Assembly: GCA_023634235.1 (NCBI GenBank)
Contig: JAMKCF010000013.1
Coordinates: 14,943,705 to 15,007,704, forward strand
Reading direction: 5' to 3'
Length of the DNA stretch: 64,000 nucleotides
Source: Pisaster brevispinus
Lineage: Eukaryota; Echinodermata; Asteroidea; Forcipulatida; Asteriidae
Shown: piece after piece, positions 36,401 through 51,400 of the stretch
Position numbering within the stretch: position 1 is the first letter of the stretch
Layout of the letters: the number at the start of each line of letters is the position of its first letter
Notes under the pieces: generated by a model
Database searches by the model: none
What the model saw: the letters and a program-made list of their open reading frames with translations, nothing else
What the model was told of the DNA's origin: nothing
Translations under genes and position numbers: made by a program

Positions 36401-39400
36401 TTTTCCTTGTAGCCCTCACTTCGGGTGACCCTTTGGCCTTGTGTAGGGCAATTTTTCAAAGAAGTGAAATAATTTCATCAGGTAATTGATTTCACATTCA
36501 TTTTATATCTGACAGTTTGATGTAATAAACGGTCGACTCTTGTTATAACAAGATTGCTTTTACCTCTTCATTACAGTCACGTTGTTTAAAGGGGACAGCA
36601 AAATCAAGAAACTCAAAGCAGAAATAAAATTCAGTGCTTCAGATTCAGATTCAGATTGTACTCTTTACAAGCGGAACTTCTTTACAACAATGCTCATTAT
36701 AGCAAAGGTTGACTGTAGTTGTTTCAATTTGAAAGATTCACAATACAGTGAACTGAAACAAGTGTGAAACAGAAAATTCATTTACATGGATAAAGGCAGT
36801 TGACATGCAGTTGTCGCAGAAATTTCAACTTTACGTTGAAAAATAAACCTTAAAGGCCTTACATATAAAAATTACTGTTACTGACACACTCACTGAGAAA
36901 ACTTTTTATCACAAAAGCTTTTTTTTTAAAGCTGACTCAAACTTGCAAGAACAGGCTTTCCTCGTTCAACTAAAGGCAGACTCTGTATCTACATTCCAAA
37001 GAATGTCTGCTTTAGTCACTGGTACTATTAAGAGAAATGGCCTCTCCATGGCAAACTCTTGGTGGCGCTCTATATTGTGAACTGCTCAACCTATGCTAAT
37101 ACCTTGGGGTCCGCATGGGTTCCCGATACACTCATCGATGTTGATGTCGCACAACTCCCCGGCGAAGCCATCCAGACAGGTACATGTCGGGGTCACAACC
37201 TGCCCCTGCACCTTTCTACACACGGCTCCATTCTGACAAGAATTGTCATCACAGTTTGAGGGGAACTCGCAGCGCAAACCCCCCCAGTCTGAACCGCACG
37301 CACAGGTGTACCCGTTCAGGACTGGATTGCAGATGCCGTTATTCAGACATGGATTGGAGAGGCACTCATTCCTCTCAAACTGACAGAAGCTTCCTACAGT
37401 TGGGAAGAATCAAAGTCAGTTCCATTACTTTGAAGGTCACATTCATAGGATCACAGTAGTTTAGGAATTATGTTGAAATGATGGTATTTCCACCTGTAAG
37501 TAACCCCTGGATGTGATAGATTTCAAGGAGCTTCTGGGAAAAGTATCCTTGAAAAAGAGGCAGTGGTTAACGGCCTTTTAGCCCCAATGGTAACTGTAGT
37601 CGACTGTGCACTATACCCTGCTTGAGCCCCAATGGCGACTGAAGTCGAGTGTACACTGTACCCAGCTTGAGCCCAATGATGACTTTAGTTAACTGTGCAC
37701 TATACCCTGCTTGAGCCCCAATGGCAACTTCAGTCGACTGTGCACTATACCCTGCTTGAGCCCCAATGGTAACTGTAGTCGACTGTGCACTATACCCTGC
37801 TTGAGCCCCAATGGCGACTGAAGTTGTGTGTACACTGTACCCAGCTTGAGCCCAATGATGACTTTATTCGACTGTGCACTATACCCTGCTTGAGCCCCAA
37901 TGGCGACTGAAGTCGACTGTGCACTATACCCTACTAGCGCCCCAATGGTGACTTAAGTCGCCAGACCAATACACCCTGCTTTCTCTTTCCAATAAAGAAA
38001 GCCAGGGTGAACATGGACAAATATACAGGTTTATTACAAATGGTCTTTCTTTTCTGGCTCGATTGCTTTCTTGTCTGTAAGCTTGGTAGACTAAAGTCAC
38101 GCAGAGGGGGTATGAGTGCATTCGATTAAAGTCACTTATGGTAAGATTGTGGGGGTATGAGTGCATTCGATTAAAGTCACTTATGGTAAGATTGTGGGGG
38201 TATGAGTGCATTCGATTAAAGTCACTTATGGTAAGATTGTGGGGGTATGAGTGCAGTTGACTAAAGTCGCCTATAGTAAGGAAGAGGGGGTATGAGTGCA
38301 GTCAACTAAAGTCACCTATGGTAAGGAAGAGGGGGTATGAGTGCAGATGACTAAAGTCACCTATGGTAAGGAAGAGGGGGTATGAGTGCAGTCAACTAAA
38401 GTCACCTATGGTAAGGAAGAGGGGGTATGAGTGCAGTCAACTAAAGTCACCTATGGTAAGGAAGAGGGGGTATGAGTGCAGTTGACTAAAGTCACCTATG
38501 GTAAGGAAGAGTGGGTATGAGTGCAGTTGACTCAAGTCACCTACGATAAGGAAGAGGGGGTATGAGTGCAGTCGACTAAAGTCACCTATGGTAAGGAAGA
38601 GGGGGTATGAGTGCAGTCAACTAAAGTCATCTATGGTAAGGAAGAGTGGGTATGAGTGTAGTCAACTAAAGTCACCTATGGTAAGGAAAGGGCTAAGCAT
38701 AATGCTTATTGGAAACTAGAGGATGGGACTGGTGTTCTTTCCCTTTTAAGCAATTAGTTTATGAACCAAAACCTCATCAACAAATTAACGATTCCACCCA
38801 CCTTGGAAACCGGTATCACAAAGGCACTCAACGCCATTCACCACATCGTTACAGAAGCCACCGTTAGTACAGGGCTGACTCTGGCACTCGATGATCTCCT
38901 GCTCGCACTGTATGCTGGTGAATCCCGCAAGGCAAGAACACTGGAACAGACCGTCGCCGGTGTTCCGACAGAACCCGCCGTTCTTACATGGGTTGGACGA
39001 GCAAGCGTCCAGGAAGACCCCACAGGCGAGACCAGCAAAGTTTACCGGGCAGATGCACCGGTATCCATTGATTTGATCAAGACAAAAACCTGATTTAAAA
39101 AAAACAAAAATGGAAAATCATTTCTTAAAACTTTTTTATTTGAAGGAAACTGACACAGCTTGTAACGAGACAAGTTTTTTCACTTTGCTCTTTTCATCAA
39201 TGAAGGAACAAACTTTAAAAGGAGGAGTACAATGAAATCTTAGATCAGGCCACAAAAGTTAACCGGACAGCTGCAGACGAATCCATTGATTTGATCAAGC
39301 CGCTGCTTACCTGTGGAAGAAAACAAGCCAACACACTTGAGCTCTTCAAAAATAGACTCAAAACCCCTTTATTTGTGTAGTCTTGTCATGTATTATTGTG

Positions 39401-42400
39401 CTTGTAAAGTTTTTCTATCTCCTGTATCAATGCATTGTTTGTTTGTATCTTTATTTATATGTCAGCTTTTGTAAAGTGCTCCTAGCTTTGTGGCGCACTA
39501 TAAAAAAAATGCCTGTATGTATGTATGTATGTAGTGTACAAAAATTTGATGTTACCACAAACCTTGGTTTTTCAATACTAATAAAGTATTACAATTATAA
39601 ATAATGTAACAACATCGTACCACCATTTCTGCAGGGGTTGCTGCCACATTCGTCAATTTCAGTCTCGCAGTTGACGCCCGCGTATCCCGACTGACAATCA
39701 CACTGGTACCCACCGATGAGATCCACACACACTGCGTTATTCAGACATGGATTGCTGGCGCACTCTTGGATGTCCGTCTGACACCGGTCTCCCTGGTAAC
39801 CCACAAGACACTGACAGCTGTAACCGTTGACTTGGTCGGTGCACGTGCCAAAGTTCAGGCAGGGGTTGCTGGCGCACTCGTCGATGTTCTCGTCGCAGAA
39901 AGTCCCCGTGTATCCAGACAAGCACTCGCACGTGAAGCTGTTTAACATGCTCCGGCATACAGCGCCATTCTGACATGGATTGCTTGCGCATTCGTCGATG
40001 TCAGTGGCGCAAGTTTGTCCATCAAACCCCGGGGTGCACTGGCAACGGAAACTACCGAATAAATCCACACACGTAGCCCCATTCTGGCACGGGTTATTGG
40101 CACATTCGTTAATGTTATTCTGTAAAGAAGAAAATATTTGACAATGTTTTACAATTCTACCGCAAGGGGAAATCGTTTATAAAACCAGCGACAACATTTT
40201 AAAAATAACCTGGTCTAATCTCATGGACCTAATGATCATCAAAACTATTCTTTAAAACCCTTTTTGGAGCCCCATTTCCTCCTATAGGAGTCACAAGTGA
40301 TATATTTCATTGTTTTTCCCAGTTTCAATACCCAGAGCGAGTTGAACATCCTTGATATCCTAGACTGGACCATTTCCACATATCTAAGGCAGGGGGGCAG
40401 TTCCCAGGTTCAATTTTGTTTAATGGGCTGGGGGAAAAAACCCAATCTGTAACATGTCTTAAACACATCTTAACGTTAGGGTAAACAGAGCCCTCACACA
40501 TTCAACCCTCTGATAAAGTGGAACCATTCCAGCCATCTGTTTATTGTTTATTGTAAAATAGCACTTTGAAATGAGTTTGAAACTGTCAAAATGTCATATC
40601 TCACTTAGCCCGCATGTACACAAATCAAGTTTTTGCGCGTAGCCTTTTTGTGCGAAATATGAGGTTTTTGCATGGAGCATTTTCATGTGAGTTAACAACG
40701 CTCTTGCAAAATCAAGATACAACACTTTTGCAAAATTAAGATACAATGCTTTTGCAAAATCAAGAAACAACACTTTTGCAAAATCAAGATACAACGCTTT
40801 TGCAAAATCAAGATACAACTTTTGTGCAAAATCAAGATACAAGGCTTTTGCACTGACATGACGAATTGGGATATCCTGAAGGAATTTCTAAGTTACAGTT
40901 CAGCGTCGTGATCTTAACCCATTCCCTGTGTAACCTTACCTGACAGAAGAGTCCCTCGAAGCCCTGAGCACACTGGCAGGTGTAGCCATTTATTCCATCG
41001 ATGCAGATTGCGCCGTATTCGCACAGATTGGAGACGCAGTCGTTAATGTTATTCTCACAGTGGGCACCGGTGAATCCAGCGGCGCAGTTACACTGGTACC
41101 CGCCCACCATGTCCACACACAGCGCGCCGTTCATGCACGGGTTACTGGCGCATTCAAACAGCTCGGAGTCGCAGTTGGTACCCGTGTACCCCGGTGCACA
41201 CGTGCAGGTGTAAGCGTTTACAGCATCCGCACAAGCTGCTCCATTAACGCACGGATTGCTGAGGCATTCATTAATATTAGTTTGGCATCGAGGACCTAGG
41301 AAAAATATATAAAGGAAATTCAGACTCAAAAATGTCAAGTGCATTCTTCATTATTTCAAAAATAATACCTATTAAGTGTCTGTGGTTTTATATCTTCTGG
41401 CATTCAGTTTCAACCTTGTTGACTTTAGGTAAATTTCAAGAAGCAGGTCAAAATTTCATCAAGCTGGTAAGCGCATAAATTTGCTAAGCACAGAAAAAAA
41501 ATGGATTTGCATAAACTGGTTACCAGCCCAAAGTTACCATTATTGTGACTCCCCTGCTAGTTTTTTTCTTTGAAAAGAAATCTGCTAAGCAACATTTTCT
41601 ACTTAAAAGTTTTATGTGAGTAGGCACAATCCAAACTTTGCGCAATGTCATTTTACACTTGTCAATACACTCGTACTCATAAATTTCAGTATGAGATGTC
41701 ATGAGAATTTTCCCGGCGAGTTCTACAGTTGTGAGTTCTAGTGGCGGGAAAGGAAAAGGGTCCCATACTTCAAAAACAAAGCTCCGCATACCTTGAAGAA
41801 AAACACAAAACTGAGCGCTTTGAGACGCCTATTGAGTGTGATAAAGCGCTATTTAAGAATTGCGTATTATTATTATTATTATCATTATTCTTCTTCTTAT
41901 TATTATTGTTATAGCTTACCCTCAAACCCAGGAGCACACATGCATGTGAACCTCTGCACCCCATCCATACATGTTCCACCATTTTGACACGGGTTGGATT
42001 GGCACTGGTCACCATCTGATTCACAGTTGACACCGAACCACTCGGGGAGGCACAGACACTGGTACGCTCCAGCAAGGTTCTGACAAGTTCCTGGAAGATA
42101 AAAAATTTTCAGGACTGAGTTCTACCCGCCGAAAGTAATCTGAGATCTTTAAAGGTATTTAATATACAGGATTGGTAACTATCGTTTGTAAATATGTATT
42201 TTTGGATTCACGTGTCTGTAATTATTTGAGTTTGCATTGACGTCTTTCAGTCACGGCTGCTTTGTGGCTTAAGCTGTGACAAGGATAAACAAATTTAATG
42301 TTTAATTTTAGTCTGAAAGCTTACCGATTATGAAGTTCATACAAGACCCATTTTTTTCTGTGAAATATTTCCCTCTAAATTGAAGTCATATATTGTAGAA

Positions 42401-45400
42401 TACTTCATATAAAAAACCTGCAACAGCTCATTTTGGTTGTTGCAACCGGAATTGAGGACAAAAGGGAGGCTTGTGTCAAAATAGACTGGTGTCAAACAAA
42501 CTGATAGTTTGTGATGCAATTATCCATAGATGTCCAGGGTACCAGACAAGATGGCAACCTAGTCTTACCTCCATTGATGCATGGATTACTGCTGCACTGG
42601 TTAATGGTGTCAATCTCACAGTTGAGTCCACTGAACTCGGCCGTGCAATCACATCTGTAAAGACAGGATATTAAAATGTGTTCAGTGTACTGTTAGACTG
42701 AAACACAAAGAAGCCAAAGTTGGGCTCTAGTCCTTTAAATCGTCCTGCATTTACGCTGGTCGAATTTGGGCACCTCATTGATCCAGTCACTAGGCTTATT
42801 TCACATTATTAAAGTTGTACATTGTTGTTGCCAAGCATATATTAGGCTTTAAAAAAAATTCGTAAAAAATAAATAAATAAAATAAAATATGATTTTTTTT
42901 TTTTTTTACGAAAAAAAAAAAGCGGAAATAAAAAATTGTCACGGTCAAGGAAAAAGCGGAAATCCGCTTTAAAGCGGAGATTTTACAGGCCTGTTTAATG
43001 CCAACAGCTTTCAAAAAAGGTTTAGATGAGATCTGTGAACAAAAACCTGAAATCAGGAAAAATCCTGACAAATCACAGATCAGGACCTAATTTCATAGAG
43101 CTGCTTCAGCACAGAAAGTAGCTAAGCACGACAAAATCATGCTTACCAGAGTAAGGTTACCAGCCAAAATACCATGTCACATGTACAATCTGTGACTGGT
43201 ATCCTGTTTATTTTTGCTTAGCAGAAAAATTTTAAGCAAAATTTTCTGCTTAAGCAACTCCATGAAATTGGACCCTGCTGATGCGCCGGAAATTAACTAA
43301 GCACAAAACAATTAAAAAGTGGTACATAAAAAGGTCTCATATATCAAAAACTTTAAAAACCTGCCTGGAAATAAATAATGATAAGCACTTTGAGAAGCCT
43401 GCAGATAAAGCGCTATATAAAGAACTTGTTATTAAGGTTACCACCCACAATACCATGTCACATCTGTCATTTTCTGACTAATTTCCTGCTAATTGGTTCT
43501 CAGCATAAATTTGTTAAGCAATATTTTCTGCTTAAGCAGCTCTACGAAATTGAGCCCTGGGCCCAACTTTTAAAGCTGATCGGCACAAAACACTTTTTCA
43601 AAGCTTCTGCTACTAAAAGAACAAATAAGCAGGATACCAGTCACAGATTGTACAAGAGTCACGATAGTTTGGCTGATAACCTTATTGTGGTAAGCATAAC
43701 TTTGAAGTGCTTAGCTTCTTCTTGTGAATTTGGGCCCTGTCTGAATTTTTAGTGGATAAACTCACCTGTAAGCCTTGACAAGGTCGACGCATTTGGCTCC
43801 GTTCAGACATGGATCTGGAATACACTGGTCCCCGTCTACCTCACAGCGTACTCCATTAAAACCCTGAGGGCATTCGCAGCGGAATGCATTCAGCAGATCA
43901 ATGCAAGCACCTGAAAAGATGCAGGAGTTTGACAAGTTCAATAAATCATTTGCAATTTAGATTTGAGTAATGTCTAGTACAATGACATGCTACAAGTCAT
44001 CGCTCAAATTTGAATTCCTTGGACTGTAGAGATAGTTGCTTTATCACATGACGGGAAAGCTCAATTAAAGAAAGAGGCTCAAATAAAACATCCTTTTCGT
44101 CTGACACTCACACCTGTTATCTCCACGTAATTGGACATCATTGGATCAAGCACAAACCAGTAGGACTGCTGACTGCGTCAGGCAGATCAACTGCTCATCC
44201 ATTAAGTTTAATGACCCAAGTAATTAAATGTAAACACACCTAATAGGTGAAAAAGATGAATAGTTTCCGAGCTTTTCCATGATGTAAATCATTTAGGGCA
44301 AGCCTATGTATAACAACTTCCAGATGGGCATTTAAAATTATGTATCAATGTTCGCCGTTTCTTAGGTAACTAAAAGAAAACAAAGAAACTCTACCTCCAT
44401 TTATACAGGGGTTACTTTCACATTCATCAAAGTTGACTTCACATCTGGTGCCAACAAACCCGGTCAGGCAGGCACACTGAAAACCTGCCAGCTGATCGGT
44501 GCACGTTCCCCGGTTCAGACAGGGGTTGGAAGCACACTCGTTAATCTCCACATTGCACAGGGTACCGGTGAATCCCGGCAAGCAGACGCACGTATACGTG
44601 TTGACGCCATCCATGCACATAGCGCCGTTGAGGCAGACTACGCCGACGCAATCGTCCACGTTGATTTCACAATGTGTACCTTCAGGAAGAGGGGGAAAAA
44701 AGAGGTTTATCAAATAAACCAAAACATACGTTCTTTTCCCCCCTGGTAATCTTTTCTTTATCCATCACAAACAAACAATATATTCCATTGTGTGCCTGTA
44801 AGAAGGGTGAAAGGCTCTACAACCGTCTACCAGGCACAAGTACTTTTCCAGAAACAGCCGTAAGCGACAAAATGGCTCCCGACAAAGAAATATTGCATTA
44901 CTGTTACATTTTTTGTAGTAAAAAGGTTGGGAAGGTAGTGCATTCTGCTTTACCAGCCAGGCTCCTAGTGGATGATACCCATGCCTACATCCTTTAGGAC
45001 TGTGAATGGGTTACCCTGTTTTAGCCCCATGAGTAGGTAGCAATGCAGCCGTGGTGACAGTTGATTTGGGTCGACAGCCCGAATCAGTTAGATGTAGCCC
45101 TAACCTTTGTCATAATTTTTTTTTTTTTAATTACCCCAAAGGTATGTTTTCCCATTACCATTCAGAGTTCAACCTTCCTATAATGACTTATGAATGGCAG
45201 AAAACCAATCTTAATTAATCAAGTAAAATCAAGTTACCAATTAATCAATCAGTCAATCAATCAATCAGCCAATCAGTCACACAAAAGACCTCTTGCATTT
45301 GCCACAGCAGCCAATACCAAACAGAAATGTTTACCACTTACCGGTGAAACCGATCATGCACGTACACTGGTACCCGTTCAACAAGTTCATACACAATGCG

Positions 45401-48400
45401 CCATTCATACATGGTGTGCTGAGGCATTCATCCGTATCGAGCTCACAATTGACACCGCTATATCCAGCGACGCATGCGCATTCGTACTGGTTGGCGCCGT
45501 CTTGGCACACGGCTCCATTCTGACAAGGGCTGGATGCGCATTCATTGATGTTTATCTGACAGCTATCGCCTAAAATGGACAGAGATTAAGCCAAAAACAG
45601 TTCATTCAAAGTCATGGTCGCTTCCATTTTGAGCTTGGTGGCTTTTTGATAATTCTGTTCTATTGTGGCACTCCATGACCTTATTTCACAAAGTTTATTA
45701 GCCAAAAATATAGCTTTGATTGATTGATTATAAGAGAATCTCTTAAAATAACAGACCATTTTACAGTAGTCACACAAACACGGCCCAATCTCATAAATCT
45801 ACTTAAACAGAAAATATTGCTTACAAATTGTCTGCTGAGCGAAAATCAGAGCAGGACACCAGTTAAAGTTGGTACAGGTAAAATAGTATTTTGGCTGGTG
45901 ACCTTATTCTGGTAAGCATACTTTTTGTTGTGCTTGGGTACTTTTTGTGCTTTAACAAAGTGACGAGATTGGACGAATTTGAAAAGTCCTGAACAATTTC
46001 CTGTGGATCTACATGTAGGTCCTTCTGTAATATGTTACAGACCCAGAACCTCCGAGATGTTACAATTCAGGAGGTTTACAGACTCCGTGCATCACCAGAA
46101 ATACAAAATTACAGGTTTGGACACAATGTGGACTTATTCTTTCTCCCTTTGGTTACTGCTTTACTTCTCTCCAGAAAATTTGAAGGCTCAAGTAGATTTT
46201 GAGAAAAACCAGAAATCAGGATAAATCATAAGAAATCACATGCCTGTAAATAGCTGTGTGAAATTGGGCCCTGATGAAATGGTAAACTTGTTAATTTTCA
46301 TTCATACAATAACATCATGCAAGCAAATAAATAACAGCAAAACAATGATAAGAAAACAAAGCAAATTGCATCACACACAATATGATACCAAAAAGCAGAT
46401 AAATAATTTGTTAAAAAAGGAATGCAAACAGAAAATGTCCAAGTAGTAACAAACAAAATTCAAGCATAGGAAACCATGATCTACATGTTAATAAACCAAA
46501 ATCCAACAGCACACAGTTCAACTCAACTCAACTCTGATGGAATGCTAAGAATACAAAATTATAAAAAAACAAACAGCAAACATTAATTCAACAATCTTAC
46601 CCCGGGTATTTCGCCCTATTTCCTGAAGCTGTTAAGCAGATAAACTTGCTCTACAAATTCATTTGCTTAGCAAAAATAAGCGGGGTACCAGTCACAAACA
46701 TTGTACATTACCTACCAATGTGGCTGGTAACCTATGTTGGCTAAGCAGTTCCTAAGTGATTTGTGTTGGCCAGGAAGATATTGACCAAAAGCTGATTTAG
46801 TTCTTTGATAAATTGGTGTGTACTTTTAACGATGACATTAATTGTATAGTGAAGCCATGTTCGTGTACAGTTTGAATGGATTTGTTTTAAATTCTTTAAA
46901 GGCACGTACATGGACCAGGTTCAGACTGTGAGGTGCTGACTTGAAGACTGTGACCAATGAACAGCCACCATTATGACATGATAACTAATAAACGTAATGA
47001 ACAACCAATGAGAGTGAGACGTCAGACGGGCCAGAGCCCAATGTGAAAAAGAAGTGCTGATTAGTATTCAAACCGCTGATGTACATTGTACAATGCACAT
47101 ATCTGATGCAACAATCCCAGAATTCATGTCACTACAATGGCAAATCGAACCACTCTCCGATACCAAAATGTTACAAATAAAAATCAATGCATTATGTTAG
47201 TGTGATTTACTTAAAAACAAAACATGCACAAAAATGCTGTTTTTTTTTAACAGGAACAAAACACATGGCAAACAGGATAATTGTTACAATGTTTTAATGG
47301 ATTAGAGTATGATGCATACAACAACTTTGTTCTCTACGCATAGAAGTGCAGTGGAATACAAATCAGTGCAAAGGTTACCACACGCTGCTGAAGAAAATTT
47401 GTTGAGGTTTAAAAACTGCGGGAGTAACTTGATCCCAACACCAAGTGAGAAGTCAGTGACTTGTTAAACGAAAGATTCACACCACATCACATCACCTGTG
47501 TAACCAGCCAGACAGTCGCACCGGTATCCGTTCACCCTATCCACACAGGTCGCCCCGTTCAAACAGGGGTCACTGATGCATTCCGGGTTATCGACTTGAC
47601 ACACGCTCCCAGAGAACCCCGGTGCGCAGCTGCACACGAAGCCGTTGAAGATGTCCTGGCAGGTAGCATTATTCTGGCACGGATCACTCTCGCATTCGTC
47701 GATGGCAATCTCACAGCGTTCACCGGTGAAACCGAGAATGCAGCTGCAGAAGAAGGCGTTGAGTTGGTCTACGCAGCGGCCACTGTTAAGGCAAGGGTTG
47801 CTGTCACATTCTTTGGTCTCGATCTCGCAGAGTACCCCCTGATAGCCTGGAATGCAGACACACTCAAAGCCATTCACCAAGTCCATACACGTGGCTGAAT
47901 TCTGACACGGGCTACTGCTACACTCATCGATATTGATGTCGCAGTTCACACCTTCAAAACCCAACAGACAAAGACAGGTGTACATGTTGACACCATCTTG
48001 GCATGCTCCATTATTTAAGCAGGGGTCTGAGGCACACTCATCAATGTTATTCTCACAGCGGGTGCCATTGTAACCGATCGGACAGAGGCAGGTATAGCTC
48101 CCGATCTCGTCCACACACGTCGCCTGATTCAAACACGGGTCACTCGAACATTCGATGATCTCAGTCTCACAGTTAACCCCTGTATAGCCGAGAACGCAAA
48201 CGCACATATACCCAGCGATGACGTCAACGCAGGTGGCCGAGTTCAGACAAGGGTCGCTCTCGCACTCAAACGTGTCAGTCTCACACCTGCTACCATGGTA
48301 ACCAGGCGGGCACGTGCATTGGTATTGATTGACTAAATCTTGGCATGTCGCTCCATTAGCACATGGTGTACTCTCACATTCGTTAGTGTCAGTCTCGCAA

Positions 48401-51400
48401 GTGTTACCTTTCATAAGGAAAATGTTGCATTTTTTTAAAATGATGTTACAACATGTATGTATTAAATGACATGGAAGTTTGTAAAAAATTAATTAAAAGG
48501 CATTATATTTGGTCCTAGAAGAAAAGTAGAATAATTTTATTGAGTAATAACATGTACATGGTGTGTAGGCTTTAATAGACTTTTCTGGATATTTAATCGT
48601 TTTTTTCTAATTTTTCAAATTGGTAAATAGAGAGAATATCATGCTTGAATTAGGTAAAACATTGGCTTTTCTTTGCTCTTTTCTGATAACTTTCTTCTGC
48701 TGTTTTTTTTTTCTTTTTTGAAGACTTTCTGCAAAACACCCAAGGGTTTATAAATTTGTAAAATGAATACAAAATCTACTGATCTTTTCTCTCTTTGCAT
48801 GTCAAATATCAAATTAGTATTATCTATCAATTAATAAAGAGATAATGATGAAAATGATGTCAAAGATGTTATGAGAATGGTGGTTATTTGTGGTGTTAAT
48901 GAACATGAAGAGAGTGTGGGGGGTGGCAGTGAAAATGACAGTGAAGACCCAAGTCTCAAAATTAAAATCTGCAAGCCAGGAAGGAATGCACTTGAAAGTG
49001 TTAAAAGTGAAGTCTTGTCAATAATCTCTTTGGTAAAAACATCATTCAACACACACACAATTTTAGTTGAAAAAAAAATGGCGGCAAAATTATTTGCCAA
49101 TATTTTTATTTTTTTTTATCAAACATGTCAAATTGGCACTTTCTGCTAAAATACAAGTTTCACAAATTTCGGAAGTCAAATTTACTTTGTTTAAAATGGC
49201 CTTTGGAGGAGTATTGAAAATGGCCTTTAAAGGAGTGTAGAAAAATAGCGCAGCCCCCCCCCCTTTGATAAATGGTACAAAAGTACACGCAAAGCGCTTC
49301 AAGAATGATACTGATTTATAGATTCATAGACTTGGTTTGAAATCAAAGCTGTACCTAGTTTTCATGTGATTAAAAAACATATAGAATATGTTAAAGTTGA
49401 CCAAGACCATGAATGAATAACGATGTTTAAATGTTGACAATGTTAGAAATGATAGGACAGAAAATGTTAAAAGGAAGATACGAATGATCAGACAGGCTGT
49501 TAACGGTTATAACATGTAGATGATGTCAGTGATGATGAAGCAGAAAAACTGATTGGAAATTACATGTAGGCGATTGCACGGATGATAGCAGGATGATAAC
49601 GGATTAGGCAATGAAAACAATTTAAAATAAATGAAGTTAATTTGATGATGCAAACCCAAGAAGACCAGAACTCAAAAAGGGCAAGTTTAAAGAAAACCCA
49701 GTCATCCAAAGGGTGTTAGTGAGTAGGTTCACAGAAGCACACTGAGAGAAAAGAAAGCAAAACGCAAAAGGTGAAGAGGATGGACTGGTGAACAAGTCTA
49801 CCATGTTGACCCATGACACACCAATTAAATATTCATATCACACTCAATATGTCACCTGTGTAGCCTGGTATGCAGTCACACTGGAAACCATTCACTAAGT
49901 CCACACACGCTGCTCCGTTTTGACATGGTGTACTGATGCATTCTGGGATGTTGATCTCACAGTGGATACCAGTGAAACCGGCAACACACTGGCAGCTGTA
50001 TCCATCGAGTGCATCTTGACATGTTGCGCCGTTCAGGCAAGGGTTGCTCTGGCACTCGTCAAAGTCAGTCTGGCAACGGTCTCCAACAAAGCCACTCGGA
50101 CATGTACAGGAAAAGGCGTTGGTCTGGTCCACACACTGTGCACCATTCACACATGGATTACTCGCACATTCATTGATGTTCGTTGCGCAAAGTACACCGC
50201 TAAAGCCGTCCACACATTCGCATACGAACATGTTCAGCAAATCAGCACAAGTTGCCAAATTCTGGCACGGATTACTGGCGCACTCGTTTATATCGATTTC
50301 ACAATTATCACCTTGGAAACCGGCAACGCAGAAGCATACGTACATGTTGACGCCATCACGGCATGTACCGCCATTCCCACATGGATCAGATTCACACTCA
50401 TTTATGTCATTTTCACAATGAATGCCGAGGTACCCATCCGGGCACAAACAAGTGTATCCGTTGACGTCTTCAACGCATGTTGCTTCATTTAGGCAGGGAT
50501 CACTTGCACATTCTAAAATTTCTACCTCGCAATGAGTTCCGGTAAAACCCGGCAGACAAGTACAATTATACCCAGCGACTTTATCGACGCAGATCGCGGC
50601 ATTAGCGCAGGGGTTACTTAGGCACTCATCTAATTCAACTTCACAATTACTACCGTTAAAGCCGTTTGCGCATTCACACATGTAAGCATTGATTAAGTCT
50701 ACACAGCGAGCTCCATTCATGCAGGGACTGCTACTGCATTCGTTAATGTCAGTCTCACACAGCTTACCTTCAAACCCAGCGAGACAAACACAGTTGAACG
50801 CGTTTATCTGGTCTCGGCATTCAGCGCCACTCTGGCAGGGGTTGCTGGCACACTCGTCGATATTTACCTCACACTGCTGACCCTGGTACCCTGGAAGGCA
50901 CTGACACTGGTAACCGGCTACCAGGTCGGTGCACGGTGCCCCGTTAACACATGGAGAACTGTCGCATTCGTTAATCTCCTCTTCACAGTGAGTTCCCGTA
51001 AAGCCTTGGCTGCACAAACACTGGTAGCTGTTGACACCGTCCACACAAGTCGCCCCGTTCCGGCAAGGCGAGCTGCCGCATTCCGCAACATTAGTCTCAC
51101 ATTTGTCCCCAACGAACCCTAGGACACACAGACACCTGTAGCTTGCAATTAGATTCTCACAAGTTGCCCCATTCTCACATGGGTTACTGGAGCATTCGTT
51201 GATCTCAACGTTGCACCTGGCCCCAACAAATCCATCGCCACAATTACATCGGTACCCTGGGAGCTGGTCTACGCACTCGGCACCATTCAGACATGGGTTA
51301 CTCAAGCATTCGTTGATATCTTGGTCACAGACTGTCCCTCCGTAGCCATCGATGCAGAGGCATGAAAAGCGGTTGATCTCATCCATGCAGGTAGCCCCGT

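Noticed and set aside
40594..40842. Minus-strand open frame with YLDFAK repeats, and plus-strand SYLQFAKT repeats at 13,558
   Set aside because: Both are translations of the 24-bp minisatellites (8 residues per unit) and lie in introns.
24500..42000. CRISPR-like arrays
   Set aside because: Repeats in this window are direct minisatellites without unique spacers of constant length, in a eukaryotic genome; a CRISPR reading makes no sense.
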